From assembly GCA_024699855.1 (NCBI GenBank), contig JAMPIQ010000002.1, positions 6,696,001 to 6,760,000 of the forward strand: 64,000 nucleotides of DNA. The letters run 5' to 3'. The notes beneath the pieces are model-generated. The model saw nothing but the letters and a program-made list of their open reading frames with translations, searched no databases and had not been told where the DNA came from. Below are positions 9,833-20,810 of this stretch, in pieces. Each line of letters begins with the position of its first letter. Position 1 is the first letter of the stretch. The translations under genes and the position numbers were made by a program. This DNA comes from Aphelenchoides besseyi (taxonomy: Eukaryota; Nematoda; Chromadorea; Rhabditida; Aphelenchoididae).

Positions 9833-12800
9833 ATGGACGCCTCACAAACGTAAGTGTTCAATGGTACATCATCACGTTACTCGAATGTTTTCAGCCGAGT
9901 ACCACCATCGCAGTTCATCTGCAAACGACGAGTGTACAACAACACGGTTCCGATTCCCGAAATCGCTTGTCCGCCCAAGTTCATTGCTTTGCCATTTCAA
10001 AACGTTGAACGTTATGCGAAAAGCGGAATCACAAAGCTCGAGGAGGAGTACAGATACGAGGTTTGGCCCGAAGACTTCGTCAAGCATTGTCCGTCATTGG
10101 TCGATCTAGACGCTTTCATTCGAAGCCCGGATATAAAAGTGATTAGTGATCGAAAATTTCATTTTTACTGAATTTAATTCATAGATCGACGAGAAAGAAG
10201 CGATCTTATTGGAAGACGATCTCACTCCCGCTACCAATTCCAAACGGTTTGTTCGTCGCTTTGTCTGTTTAGATTAGTTTTTAGATCTCAACAACACAGC
10301 AAAATTGTGCCGTGGATGCGAAAAACCGAGTACATCAGCACAGAATTCAATCGTTTCGGTGTGAATTCGGATCGAAGTGAAAATAAAATCGGCTACAGCA
10401 TCAAGAAGAAGTTCGGAAATCAAGAACTATACAGAGATCCGGCTTCGCAGATAGTTGCTATTAAGAAAATTTTCGAAGATGTAAGTCGAAATGCTATCCT
10501 CTAGATTCGACCTGCTTTTCAAGGCCAATCAACCAGTACGTGAACATTATTCGAAACGTGGAGTTCACGCCGTCGAAGAGATTCCAATTTTGCCTGACAC
10601 CGAACAGTGGAAACATTCTTTCACTCAACTCATCTACGATAGTGATCCGTTGCCTTCGAATAAAAACTCGGCGAAATATCAGGAATGGTCGATTGCCAAG
10701 TGAGTTGACTTTATTCCACGATTTCTACTTGTCCTTACAGAGGTATGGTCGACGAAGAAGGGAACCAGTTGATGGCTTATTTCGTTCCAACTGATGAGAC
10801 TCTCGAGCAATGCGAAAAAGAACGAGAAGAAGGTCGAACATTTACGGAGGACTACGAGTAAGTTCAAAGTTTATTTAAAGTTTTACAATCAAGACAAATC
10901 AAAGTTAGTTGGAGAATTTTGTTGCACGCACATAATCACGTACAAATTTTCGTATCTGCGTTACTTGATCGCTGTTGAACACTTTTTGTCGGTAGAGATA
11001 TTCGAGGAATATGCGATGAACAAAAAGATATTGTTGATGGTTCTAAAGCGGATTTGAACATTTTGACTTCATTTATCACTTGCCTGTATGCTAAAAGCTC
11101 TTTGATCTCGAATTTCTTCAAGAAGTTCAGCGGTATCCTCGAAACTCTCGCCCAACTCGTAAAGTTCCATCAAATGTGCGAGCATTATGATTGTGGCGCT
11201 TCTGCCAATTCCCGCTGAACAATGAACCACAATTGGTTGTCTGAGATGTTCACTGTCCTAGTTATATCTTTGATTTGCTTACCTGGATAATCGAACGGCG
11301 TTGAGAAGCGCAATGAGCGTGAGATCAGCAGGTAGAACTCCACGATCGGCCCAATCCAGAACCTGATAGTGATCGCAAAAGAACTTTTGATTTTCGGTAA
11401 CAATTTCCAAGCCGCGTACTTTGATTACGATTCCTTGATTGCAATCTTTTGGCAATTCCAACTAAACGCTTTCATATAAAATCGTAATGTCCGTGTGAAC
11501 CCACGTCTTTTTGCATTCTGCAGTGAATCGTGTAGTTGTCGAATTGAAGTGTTTGGCCAACACGAGTGGGAAAGTATTCGGCACATTTGCGCGTACGGTT
11601 TTCAATCGTATTACAAAGCATCACGATCTTTACTGTTCGCTCTTGCACGATCATTCGCCAGAAGTCGACGATTGTGTTATCGAGTGGGCCCTAAAGTTTT
11701 ACAGTAAAGTAGATCTGTAGAACGAATTTACCTGCGTGCATATAAAACGTTTTTTGTTTATGGGCGTTGAAACATAATTCGCGTGAATGTAGTCGTTTTG
11801 TCCACTTGTCAAAACAACTCGGGTTTCGTCAAGACACACAACATCTTGATAGCGATTCAGATTCCGATTTGTCGGCCTATGAAAAGCGATACTCTGATCG
11901 GCGTCTACAGTTTGATGCAAGGTTCCGAATTCGCTCTTTAAACCCGAAACTCCTTTGTTACGTATCGCATGTTGAAACCACTTCTGTGCATTTCGCTTTA
12001 ACAAAACCGAATTGCTCATGGTCGACGCAGGACGACTACGTTGAAGCGTTTGACGTCGTGGTGAATCGAGTAGATCTTTGGAGATTGACGAATCGTTAAA
12101 GTTCTCTTTCGAAACAAAAATATCGTCGGGCATCGGAGATGGACTCTTCGAACTTCCGGCCATGTTCGTTGTTTCCATGGATATTCCACGACTAAAAATA
12201 GAATCCAGAGAGTTTTTTTCTAATTGACATACCGTCTACGAAGACCTTCGCAATCTGAATTTGTTCTTTGGATCGTTGAAATCGGCAAACGACCTCCATT
12301 GCGTCCTATAAATTCGATAGCTACTTGATTTCTTCCGATTATTTGCTTACTTTTCAAATGTTTACTTGCCGTACTTTGCACACTCAAATCAGAAGACAGA
12401 TTGATTCGATCGGGAATAAGATGTTTGGTGTTCATTTCGAGATACTGCAATAAGTGTGTTCAATAATCAGAATGTTTAAAAGGCAGCACGATCTCGTCTG
12501 GAATAAGAACAAAAGTGTTAGAATACGTGGATAAGCTTAGAATCCTCTAATATACCGCACAACTCTGTTGACGAATTTTCTCCGAAACATGACCGCACGT
12601 CAAATCGGATAACAAACTTATGAGTAATGAACTTTGTTTGAACATACGATCGATATTTCAAAACTGAAATTTGCTGCATTCATCGTGTATTCAACAAACA
12701 CGATGAAAGACAATCTTTGGCGGTTATGCGAACATTTGGAACTGTCGATTTGACGTGCTATTTCCCAAACCACGGGACGAGTTCGCCGAACGTCCGGACG

Positions 12801-13268
12801 CTCTTTCGACTGAGCGGTTGCGCGATGCACGTTGCTCTCTTTTCGACGTTCCTTTTTTAACACACTTGTTAGTGGTTCAGAAGAAAACGGCTGTTGACGC
12901 AATTTCGAATTTTAAAGCACAAGAAGTTACAACACAATTCGGGTATGACAGCCAAAGAATAGTGAACTGTGATCTGTAATGTACTGAAGGTACTTCTCGT
13001 TCGATTAAACTGATGAATTGTATTGTTAATTTCAATCGATTTTAGTTACAAATACGTTTGTGGACGTAAATACGATTGGACCGTCCAAGCGAAAGGTCAG
13101 AAAGGAATCGACTTGGAGACCTACTTCTTCACTCAACGAAATGGTGTTATGTACTACTGCGAAATGGAAACCCGTGTCAAACTTACCCGACGAACGAAAC
13201 AAACTTCAAATCGCAATATTCAGTTGTTACTCCGTCACCACGATAACACCGAAGAAAATAGTGTGTAA
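9833..13268 (+). CDS. paf1: PAF1, RNA polymerase II-associated factor 1
   Basis: Seven exons (9833-9849, 9895-10138, 10185-10246, 10285-10480, 10524-10699, 10741-10857, 13046-13268) join in phase to a 344-residue protein. Family hallmarks are YNNTVPIPE near the N-terminus, then [20 protein letters not shown] and [27 protein letters not shown], and [16 protein letters not shown]. Across the large intron, [12 protein letters not shown] continues in frame, followed by [15 protein letters not shown] and LLLRHHD. Human PAF1 is longer because of an acidic C-terminal tail that is missing here. PAF1 is the scaffold of the nuclear Paf1 elongation complex; its partner CDC73 is 6 kb away. It is divergent from MOCS1 (about 445 bases between starts). 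The 2188-base last intron contains a phosphatase gene on the opposite strand. Confidence 0.95.
10905..12435 (-). CDS. protein tyrosine phosphatase nested in a PAF1 intron
   Basis: A multi-exon minus-strand gene for a classical tyrosine phosphatase. The first 120 or so residues are Ser/Pro-rich and probably disordered ([12 protein letters not shown]). The catalytic domain then shows [14 protein letters not shown] (substrate loop), [16 protein letters not shown] and the signature [11 protein letters not shown] with nucleophilic Cys and Arg. The general-acid loop reads WADRGV rather than WPDHGV, keeping Asp but losing Pro. The Q-loop region [19 protein letters not shown] is restored only by removing a 41-base intron with a GC donor (11043-11083). 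Stop is at 10905-10907. The chosen start is ATG 12435, behind a TTGCAG acceptor; an additional 5' exon up to about 12750 is possible. The whole gene lies within the last PAF1 intron. Confidence 0.85.
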
Positions 13269-13471
13269 TCTACCTTTCAACCAAAGAATAAACATTCTTG
13301 TTGATTTTGTGCGATCTATTGGATGTGACTTTGTGGAGTACAAGGGTGTAGGCATATAGCTTTTCATGTTTTCAGATTCTACGTTGACAAGAAAAGTTCT
13401 TGACTAATTGTGGGACGAGCAAACTTAGTTCTTGTTTATTGGAAGCAAAGACTAGAGAGTAGAATAGAAAA

Positions 13472-14186
13472 TCACGGATGATCAGAAGCATTGGGCATAA
13501 GTGTCTGAACGGTAAAATAGCATACAACAAGAAGGTCGCTTACAGCAGCAGTTGTAGTGAAGGACGAAGGTTCACTGAAGCTGACATCCCATTTCTTTTC
13601 GCGTCCGAATTCCATGTCTGTTGGTTGTCGCAGAGTCTATAAAAAACTAAATACAAATAGACTTTTTGATTACCGTAACACGAGCTTGGGATTTTGTTTC
13701 GAGACCGGCAGCCTCACGTTTGTAACTGAAAACAAGGAAAAAATGATCTGATCATGCAGGAGCCTCAAAAATTGGTATCCAAACACTCACTTTTGATTGA
13801 GTTTAAAAAACGAGTTCATCGCTTCCCAACGTTCGCCCCGGGTATTCGTTACTACATGGGTGTCACCGTACTTTCAATCGACAGTCAAATGATTTCGCAA
13901 ATCGGAACTTACAACTCGATGTTCCCATCCAACGCCTGAAAATTTACATTCAAACGTTCCGTATGATCGAATATAATTGCTGGGTAGTGTTTAGATTGAA
14001 GGAAACAATTTAGAATTGAAAATTGGGGCCCCGGAAAATCAAATTACCTTCTTCGTCGACCCAAACTATTTGGTCGTGTGCCAAATACACTACTGCCTGA
14101 AAGAGGGGATTTGACGGCTGGAACATTAAACAAACCGGTCTAGTTGCCCGTTTGGCTTGTGCCAATTGAGAAGGTCGAAGACACAT
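13472..14186 (-). CDS. unrecognised small multi-exon protein
   Basis: A minus-strand chain of exons begins at ATG 14186, right after a TTTTTTAG acceptor, and ends at TGA 13472-13474. The predicted protein is about 140 residues: MCLRPSQLAQAKRA..., then AHDQIVWVDEE, GDTHVVTNTRGERWEAMNSF, YKREAAGLETKSQARV, and LRQPTDMEFGREKKWDVSF. Phases agree between exons. One junction is odd: between ...WEHRV and YGDTHVV the same frame continues through a single TGA. It is removed either by a 42-base intron with a perfect GTAAGT donor but a poor acceptor, or not at all. I do not recognise the family. The plus strand is also partly open here, so strand choice is likely but not proven. Confidence 0.45.
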
Positions 14187-14593
14187 TTGAACTAAAAAAC
14201 AAACTGCTGTTCGTGAAATCAGAAATCGAAAATGATTTCACTTCCTCGGAACAAGAATCTTGTTGCAAAAGATTGAGGCAAATGAGTTCTTCCAATAGCT
14301 GTTTATTGCAACTCAAGTAAAAGTCCTTTTCTAGAAAAGTTTATTCAAGTTAATAGTCTTAATCGTTACAACCAATATTAACAAATAGGAACCGTACTAA
14401 ACTCTACGATATGGGACACTGAGATAGGGAATTCACAGGATGTTAAGTAGTAAAAGCGAATTGGTGAATTTAGATGTGGAAACCAAAGTTACTGGCAAAT
14501 CGATGATAATACACGTGTTGTATTGGAAAACCAAATTCTAGAGACTGTAATGTGAAAGAGATACAAGCAATCAAAAAATATCGAATTGCATAA

Positions 14594-17500
14594 TTAATAG
14601 TTGCGTGAAGAACCCGAAAGATTTGTGAAACGTGGACGACGCGGTTGACAGTCGAAAAGCTCGGGAGTACCCTGTTTTACGATTGTACCATTTGCCATTT
14701 CAATGATCCAATCAAAATCCTCCAATCCGACAGTTCGATGAACGATCGAAAGAACTGTGGCCGTAGATAGAATGGAACGAATCAGTTGATTAACAACAAT
14801 GTGCGTTTCGTCATCCATATGAGCCGAAGCCTCGTCAATCAATACGATTTGAGGTCTTGAAAGAATCAAACGACAAATACAAAGAATCTGCTTTTCACCA
14901 TAAGAGAAATTCGCTCCCACTGCTTCGACTTGAGCATCCAAACCGCCAGCTCGTTCAAGCCATGTAGCTAAACAAATAACTAAACGATTGTTCAAATTGA
15001 AAACGAACTCAATCCGGCCTGTTCGACAATATGATTGATCTCATCGTCCGAAACGTCGTTGTTCATTCGAAGATTGTCACGTATCGTACCAGAAAATAAG
15101 AATGGAGTTTGGCTGACGACGCCAAACAGTGAACGTGCAGCATGAGGATCAATGTTGCTAATATCAATTGTTTGATCAACGAAAATCTTTCCCGTTTCAA
15201 GTGGATGTGCACGAAGTAATGCTTGGAATAGCGATGACTTCCCCGCACCAGTTCGTCCTATGATTGCTACGCGTTGTCCAGGATCGATATGGAAACTGGA
15301 ATCATGACTGAATTGTTTATATCAACTTGTGGAAATACTTACGAAACATTTGAAAGCGCCAACGGCATGTTCGCGGAGTATCGAAGTGAGACGGAAGCAA
15401 AATCGATTTGTCCTTTGATAGTGCGACAATACTTAAACAAACGATTATCGTAGAAGCTCTGCTAGAACTCACAAGAAAACGATCAAATTGTTCGGCTTCT
15501 TGTGTGCTCTCTTCCTTCGGAATATTTTGGATGTAATCGGCAATTCGCTCTACAGAAATCAGCTCTTTTTCTGTTTCGATGAATGACGAAAGGATGTTGT
15601 TCAGTAGTCCAGTGAGTGATAAAGCGTAGGCAACAGCCAAACCGACTAATCCGCTCTCTACGTGGAAGAATTTACTTTGAATTACAGCAGTAAACGAAAC
15701 GGCGGTGACCATCAAAATACCCAGCAATTGCAATCGAACCGATAACCACGAAGAAGCAGCAATGTTTGTATATCTGTTGAGAACATGTGATTGTATTCGC
15801 AAATAAACTTACTGTGCATTCAGATTGTTTTCCAATAGAACCCGAAGTTTTTCCATGAATCGGGATTGAAATCGAAAAGCTTTGATTGTTACCAATCCGT
15901 TGATCGTGTCAATGATCAAACCGTGCAGAGGCGACAGTGTGATCGATGTGATACGCTAAAACTCGAGATTGTTAGTGAATTAAAAACGAAAGATACTTTG
16001 ACTTCGCAAGTTGTGAAACGATAATAGCGCTAAAAATTTGCACAATAAAATGATAAATAGAACTATGAACTGACCTGGATGAAGTAGTAAATAATGAACA
16101 GAAGAATAACAACGAACAGTAGAAACGGCAGTGCAACGACTGAGAGAATCAAAGCTCCGGCCAAATTAACTGCAGTTGCCAAAACAATGTTGAGTTGAAA
16201 AGGCAACGAATCGTCAACCATGTAGACATCGGCGCACAGTCGATTAACCACACGACCAAACGGAGTTGAGTCCCACCAAGAGACAGTCGATGTTAACACA
16301 CGCGATAACAAACTCTGATGCATGTTCTTTGCGGCAACAACACCTCCATACGCAAACAGAAATGCGCGAAGCAACGTAAAACATGAGTTAAAAGCAAAAA
16401 GGGCAAGAAGCACAGTTAGATAGTAACGAGTTTGTTCACGATCTGCATCGTCCACAAACGGAGAAACAGGTTGTGGATTCGTAAAGAAACTGCAATTAGA
16501 TCGCAATTAACAGTTTCAATTGTCAGTAACTTACATTTTTGTAAAAGATTCACTTCCGTTCATTTGAGTTGCATTTTTCGTCCAATTAGAAAGCCAAACG
16601 TCAGAGAGATTCTTGGATGTTTGCATTGAAATTAACGCAAAAATAACTGCACCGGACAATGCAAAACCAACAGCACGCAAATACGACCAATAAACATCAA
16701 TACGAACCTAGAAATCGGATATCTGTTGTTTGGAAGTTCACTTACGGTGCCAGTTTCCGACTGTTCAACATTTACTTCAGGAACATTCTCCACGCTGTCA
16801 ACGAGTTGAAACGACGAAGCCAACGAGGATTCAGAAACCAATGACTGATCTCCAGCTTTCAATTTTCCGGATCCACTTGTCGACAGTTGTGATGGACCGA
16901 CAATTTCTGAGTCGGCGATGTCGGCAAGATCTTAATGCACAATTTACATAATAATCACAACGAAATAAAGATACCAGCACGCGGAATATGTCGAGGATGT
17001 TGAAATACATCACTTGTTTTCCCAATATTACTCACAACCCGTCCGTGATTGTCCAAGCGAATCAACACATCAGTTTGACGAATTAGCTCCGAGTCATGCG
17101 AAGCCAAAATTACTAGCCGACCTCTATCTTTCATCAGTTTTTCGATTGCATGCTTCCAAATATAGCGTCCAACTTTTCGATCTAATGCCGCAAACGGATC
17201 ATCCAAAAGTACGACGTCGTTTTCGTGATAAAGACAACGAGCCAATGCTAATCGCGCTCGCTGACCGCCGGAGATTGTCGTTCCATCATCTGAGATAACG
17301 TATTGATCTCCTCCAGGCATTTTCTGCTATTCAATAACAATCGGTATTCGAATTATGCACATACCTCAATATCACGACTTAAGGCCGTAGCATCCAACAC
17401 TTGGCGATAAAAGTCGGCGTTCATTCGTGATCCACACAAAATATTGTCTCGTATCGTACCTCGCTGAACCCAAGAATCATGTCCAACGTATCCAAAACCT

Positions 17501-19903
17501 TCATGTACAGTCGTTTGGCGTATTCGAATTGTAGTCTTAAGCGGAACGCCCAAAACCGAACGTTCGTTATCTTGTGGCGCGATAGCTTCTCCGAGAATAC
17601 CCATCAACAGTGTGCTCTTTCCAGCTGCAACACCGCCTCCAACTCCTATGATCATTCCCTTAAAATCTCGTAATTGCAACAATTGAAAATATTCAATCTA
17701 CCTTATTTCCTGTAACCGAAATTGTTCCAACACTAAATCCGTTATCCGACCATCGAAAATCTGCATTCTCCAATGTTAAAAGCTGTTCGGGAGAATCGGT
17801 TAATGAATAGAGATGTGCGGGTAGAATCTGAGCGAGTTTAAGGAATTTGTCGATTCGTTTCTTGGATACAAATGCTTCGATAAGTGAATTTACAACCCAT
17901 GGGTACGATTGAACGGAACAGTTGAAAAGATTGATTAGCGCAAGTGTGGTAAAAACTTTTGCAGGTGATAGCTTTTGTTCCATAATCAGTGTATAAGTTG
18001 TGAGGATGGCTATTATGATAATTAACGGTGTCGACGCCCACAAATAGACGCAAATTGCGTCCAAGTATTTGCGCCACTTCAAATATTTCAGCTCCTGTTT
18101 TCGAATCTCATTAATACGTGCTTCAAAATATGCTTCCCAATTGCTGACTTTCACTGTTCGAATCGATCGTATCACTTCTGTGACAAGCTAGAATAGTTAA
18201 TGTGTTAAGTATCTCAACAGAAGATACGTACTTTTAAACGCTCATCTTTGAAGTGCATCAACAAAATTGACATTTTACCGATCTGCGTTGCAATGATTTT
18301 GTTCAATGGAACCATCAGAATCGCACAAAGCAAACCGGCCAAAAACGCCCAACCAACCTAAAACACAACACTCAATTGGTACCCCATTATGATTATACCT
18401 CTCGATAGAGCAGATAGAGGCTAACACATAAAACAAAAGGCATTGACCAGAACGCGTGAAAGGAGGTGACAAATGATACAATTCGATCCAAATCGGTGGA
18501 AAAGTAATTCAAAAGTTGACCGGTCCCAATTGACGAACGTTGAAACTCGCACGTACAAAGCAGCTTGTCGTAGATAGCAACCAACGTTGCAGCTCGAACT
18601 TTCAACGCAATTTTGTTGAGATAAAAGTTGAAATTAAAATCGCACACTGCCGACAAAAACGCAAAAAGGAGCATCAGTGAGGCGTAGACAAAGCCCATAT
18701 TCTAAAACAACATTCTTCCTCTCATTTCTGGATTCCCACTGACCTCCGTATCCCCACTTTGAATTGTTGTGACCAACAGATGCAACAAGATGGGTCCGGA
18801 AAAGTTGAAAGTGTCCGCAAGAAACCGAAGTATTCCAAGAGAAAAATAACTCAAGCCGAACGTTCTTAGAAGTCCAATGCTCAGAGAGAACTCCTGTTGA
18901 TCAATTTGCTCATTTGGTGCGTTTCCGAAGAAGTCGTTTTCGATTTTTTCAACACGCATCGAAGGTGGAACTCGAAACAAGCTATCGACCTGTAACGGAA
19001 TGGTCAAATAGAAATTGGTTAAAATCCTTATACATTTCTTAGGCCACCACGAAATCCCTTCATGATCAGACGGTTAACCCAACAGAAGAAAATGGACGAA
19101 AAAATGCCCGCACCTTCGTCAGCATCTTCCGGCAGTTGCATTGGATCATCGTTATCGTCAAGCAGTGATTCAAAGTCAGGATCAGCGCGTAATGATCTAA
19201 GAAGTCAGAGTTTATTGAAACGAAAAACTGCAAACGAACCGATATTTGTACTTCTCGTAAATCTGCAACAAGACATTCAAGAATTGGAGAAAGACAATAA
19301 ATTCAATGCCAAAACAATGTATGTCATTCCAGCCAAAAGCCTGCACTCGTTGATATATAAGAAGCAGCAGAGAAAGAACCGCCAAATTGGAGCCGAAGAT
19401 TAAACTTGTGCATTTGTACGGCCAACTGAAATCAGTTAGAATCTAACGTGCCGCTGACCTCTTTACTTACTTGTTCTTTTCGATTGCCATTATCCAAATA
19501 CCGGCGTAAACGAACCAAGTAAATGCGACCATTCCATACTCAGTGAGCAACAACGTAGGTAAGGTAACTGACGAGAAGATGCCGAGGATGACATAAATGA
19601 ACATGATAGTCGTTGTTGAAAAGATGACAAACAAACGACAGGCAATGACAATACGAACCGATTCCGACGGAATACGAAATGAACGAGACTAAATCGAAAA
19701 ATCAGCCTCAAGAACGAGAAACCGAAACTTACCACATGAAAAATGGAAATAATGCTGAGAAACAACAACAATCCGTGAGTTAGATAGGTTGCCGCGAATT
19801 CAGTACACGGCTTGGCAACCCATTTGTGACGATCGACAACAAATTTCGTAAAGAAATCGGGTGCTGAATAGTCGAAGTCACAAACTTTGTCAATAGTCTC
19901 CAT
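14594..19903 (-). CDS. ABCC10/MRP7-type ABC transporter
   Basis: A full-length ABCC-family exporter, closest in phrasing to human ABCC10 (MRP7). ATG 19903 opens a TMD0-like membrane region ([15 protein letters not shown]..., several hydrophobic helices to about 19250). Next come [14 protein letters not shown] before TMD1, TMD1, NBD1, a linker, TMD2 and NBD2. NBD1 has Walker [10 protein letters not shown], signature [14 protein letters not shown] and Walker B VVLLDDP, with Asp instead of the catalytic Glu as usual in ABCC NBD1. TMD2 holds [14 protein letters not shown] and [27 protein letters not shown] follows. NBD2 has Walker [12 protein letters not shown], Walker B IVLIDEAS, a switch His in SIVHRT, but an unusual signature NFSYGEKQI. 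Stop is at 14594-14596. It probably exports amphipathic anions or conjugates across the plasma membrane; the substrate is inferred from family only. Confidence 0.9.
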
Positions 19904-20810
19904 TGTTTCCCGATTTTAATGTTAGACAATAGCAGTGGATGAGAGAGACTGATGTCTAGTCGATCATTTAAAAGAATAAGTTAACAAACAGCTTCGTAAT
20001 TACCCGTGTTAACGTTGTTTGTGACCGCTAAAATGTCAGCAAGCAATTAAGCGCGTTGCCTATGTGCACACTTGCCACTGAAATTGAATGATTGGCTTTT
20101 GGTCTGATTACTCCAATGACGATTATGGTAATTCGCAAAAATGAAATGATTCAAGTTAATCGGTTCACGAGCTGTCTTCTCAGATCTTACTCGAAGCTAT
20201 TGATATTCAAAAATCATATTAAAGGCTAAACGTTTTTGAATGCTGACATCAAATGATTAATGGACATTTTCTGCTCATTTCTATATGCTCAGATGTGATT
20301 TCATACACGCAGCAATTGCAATCAGATTGCAAGCTTTGCATGCTCTTAACTTAACTTTGCATTGTTATGTTGTTTGGACTCAAAAACCATCAACGAGATG
20401 GTCGGTTAGCGAGTTTGGAGGCCCAAGAAAATCTGAACGTCGAGATTTTGATTGAGTGTATTCTTATACTCGAAATGTCCAGAAAATTGCCACCTTCAAT
20501 TTCAACTGCCCAGTTAAAAAGCAGTGGAAATGAAGTTTTGGCTGTCGACTTTGCGTCTCAGAACGCCAATTGTCAAAACGCGATAAGTTTTCTCTTGCGC
20601 CTTCGGTTGCTATTCATTGAATTCAGGAGAATGACGACTGTTTGGTTGGTTAAATTCGACAAGTTTGTTTTACATTTTATTGATTATGTAGAATTCTCGG
20701 TAGACATTTTGTTTGCTATTTTTTGTTCGATTCACGGTCATCTTTCAACGTTCAAAAATAATCGCGTTGTTTATTGATTCGATTTATTTCACGAGCTACG
20801 TTTGCAGGCG

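Noticed and set aside
13800..13925. Selenocysteine at the in-frame TGA
   Set aside because: A short intron with a GTAAGT donor explains it more simply, and I know no selenoprotein of this kind; no SECIS was identified.
19062..19403. 113-codon plus-strand Ser-rich frame
   Set aside because: It is the antisense shadow of ABC transporter exons, which join in phase on the minus strand ([12 protein letters not shown]...[10 protein letters not shown]).
20367..20777. 136-codon plus-strand frame upstream of CDK12
   Set aside because: Low-complexity hydrophobic composition with no family resemblance; ends before the CDK12 start in what is probably leader or promoter sequence.
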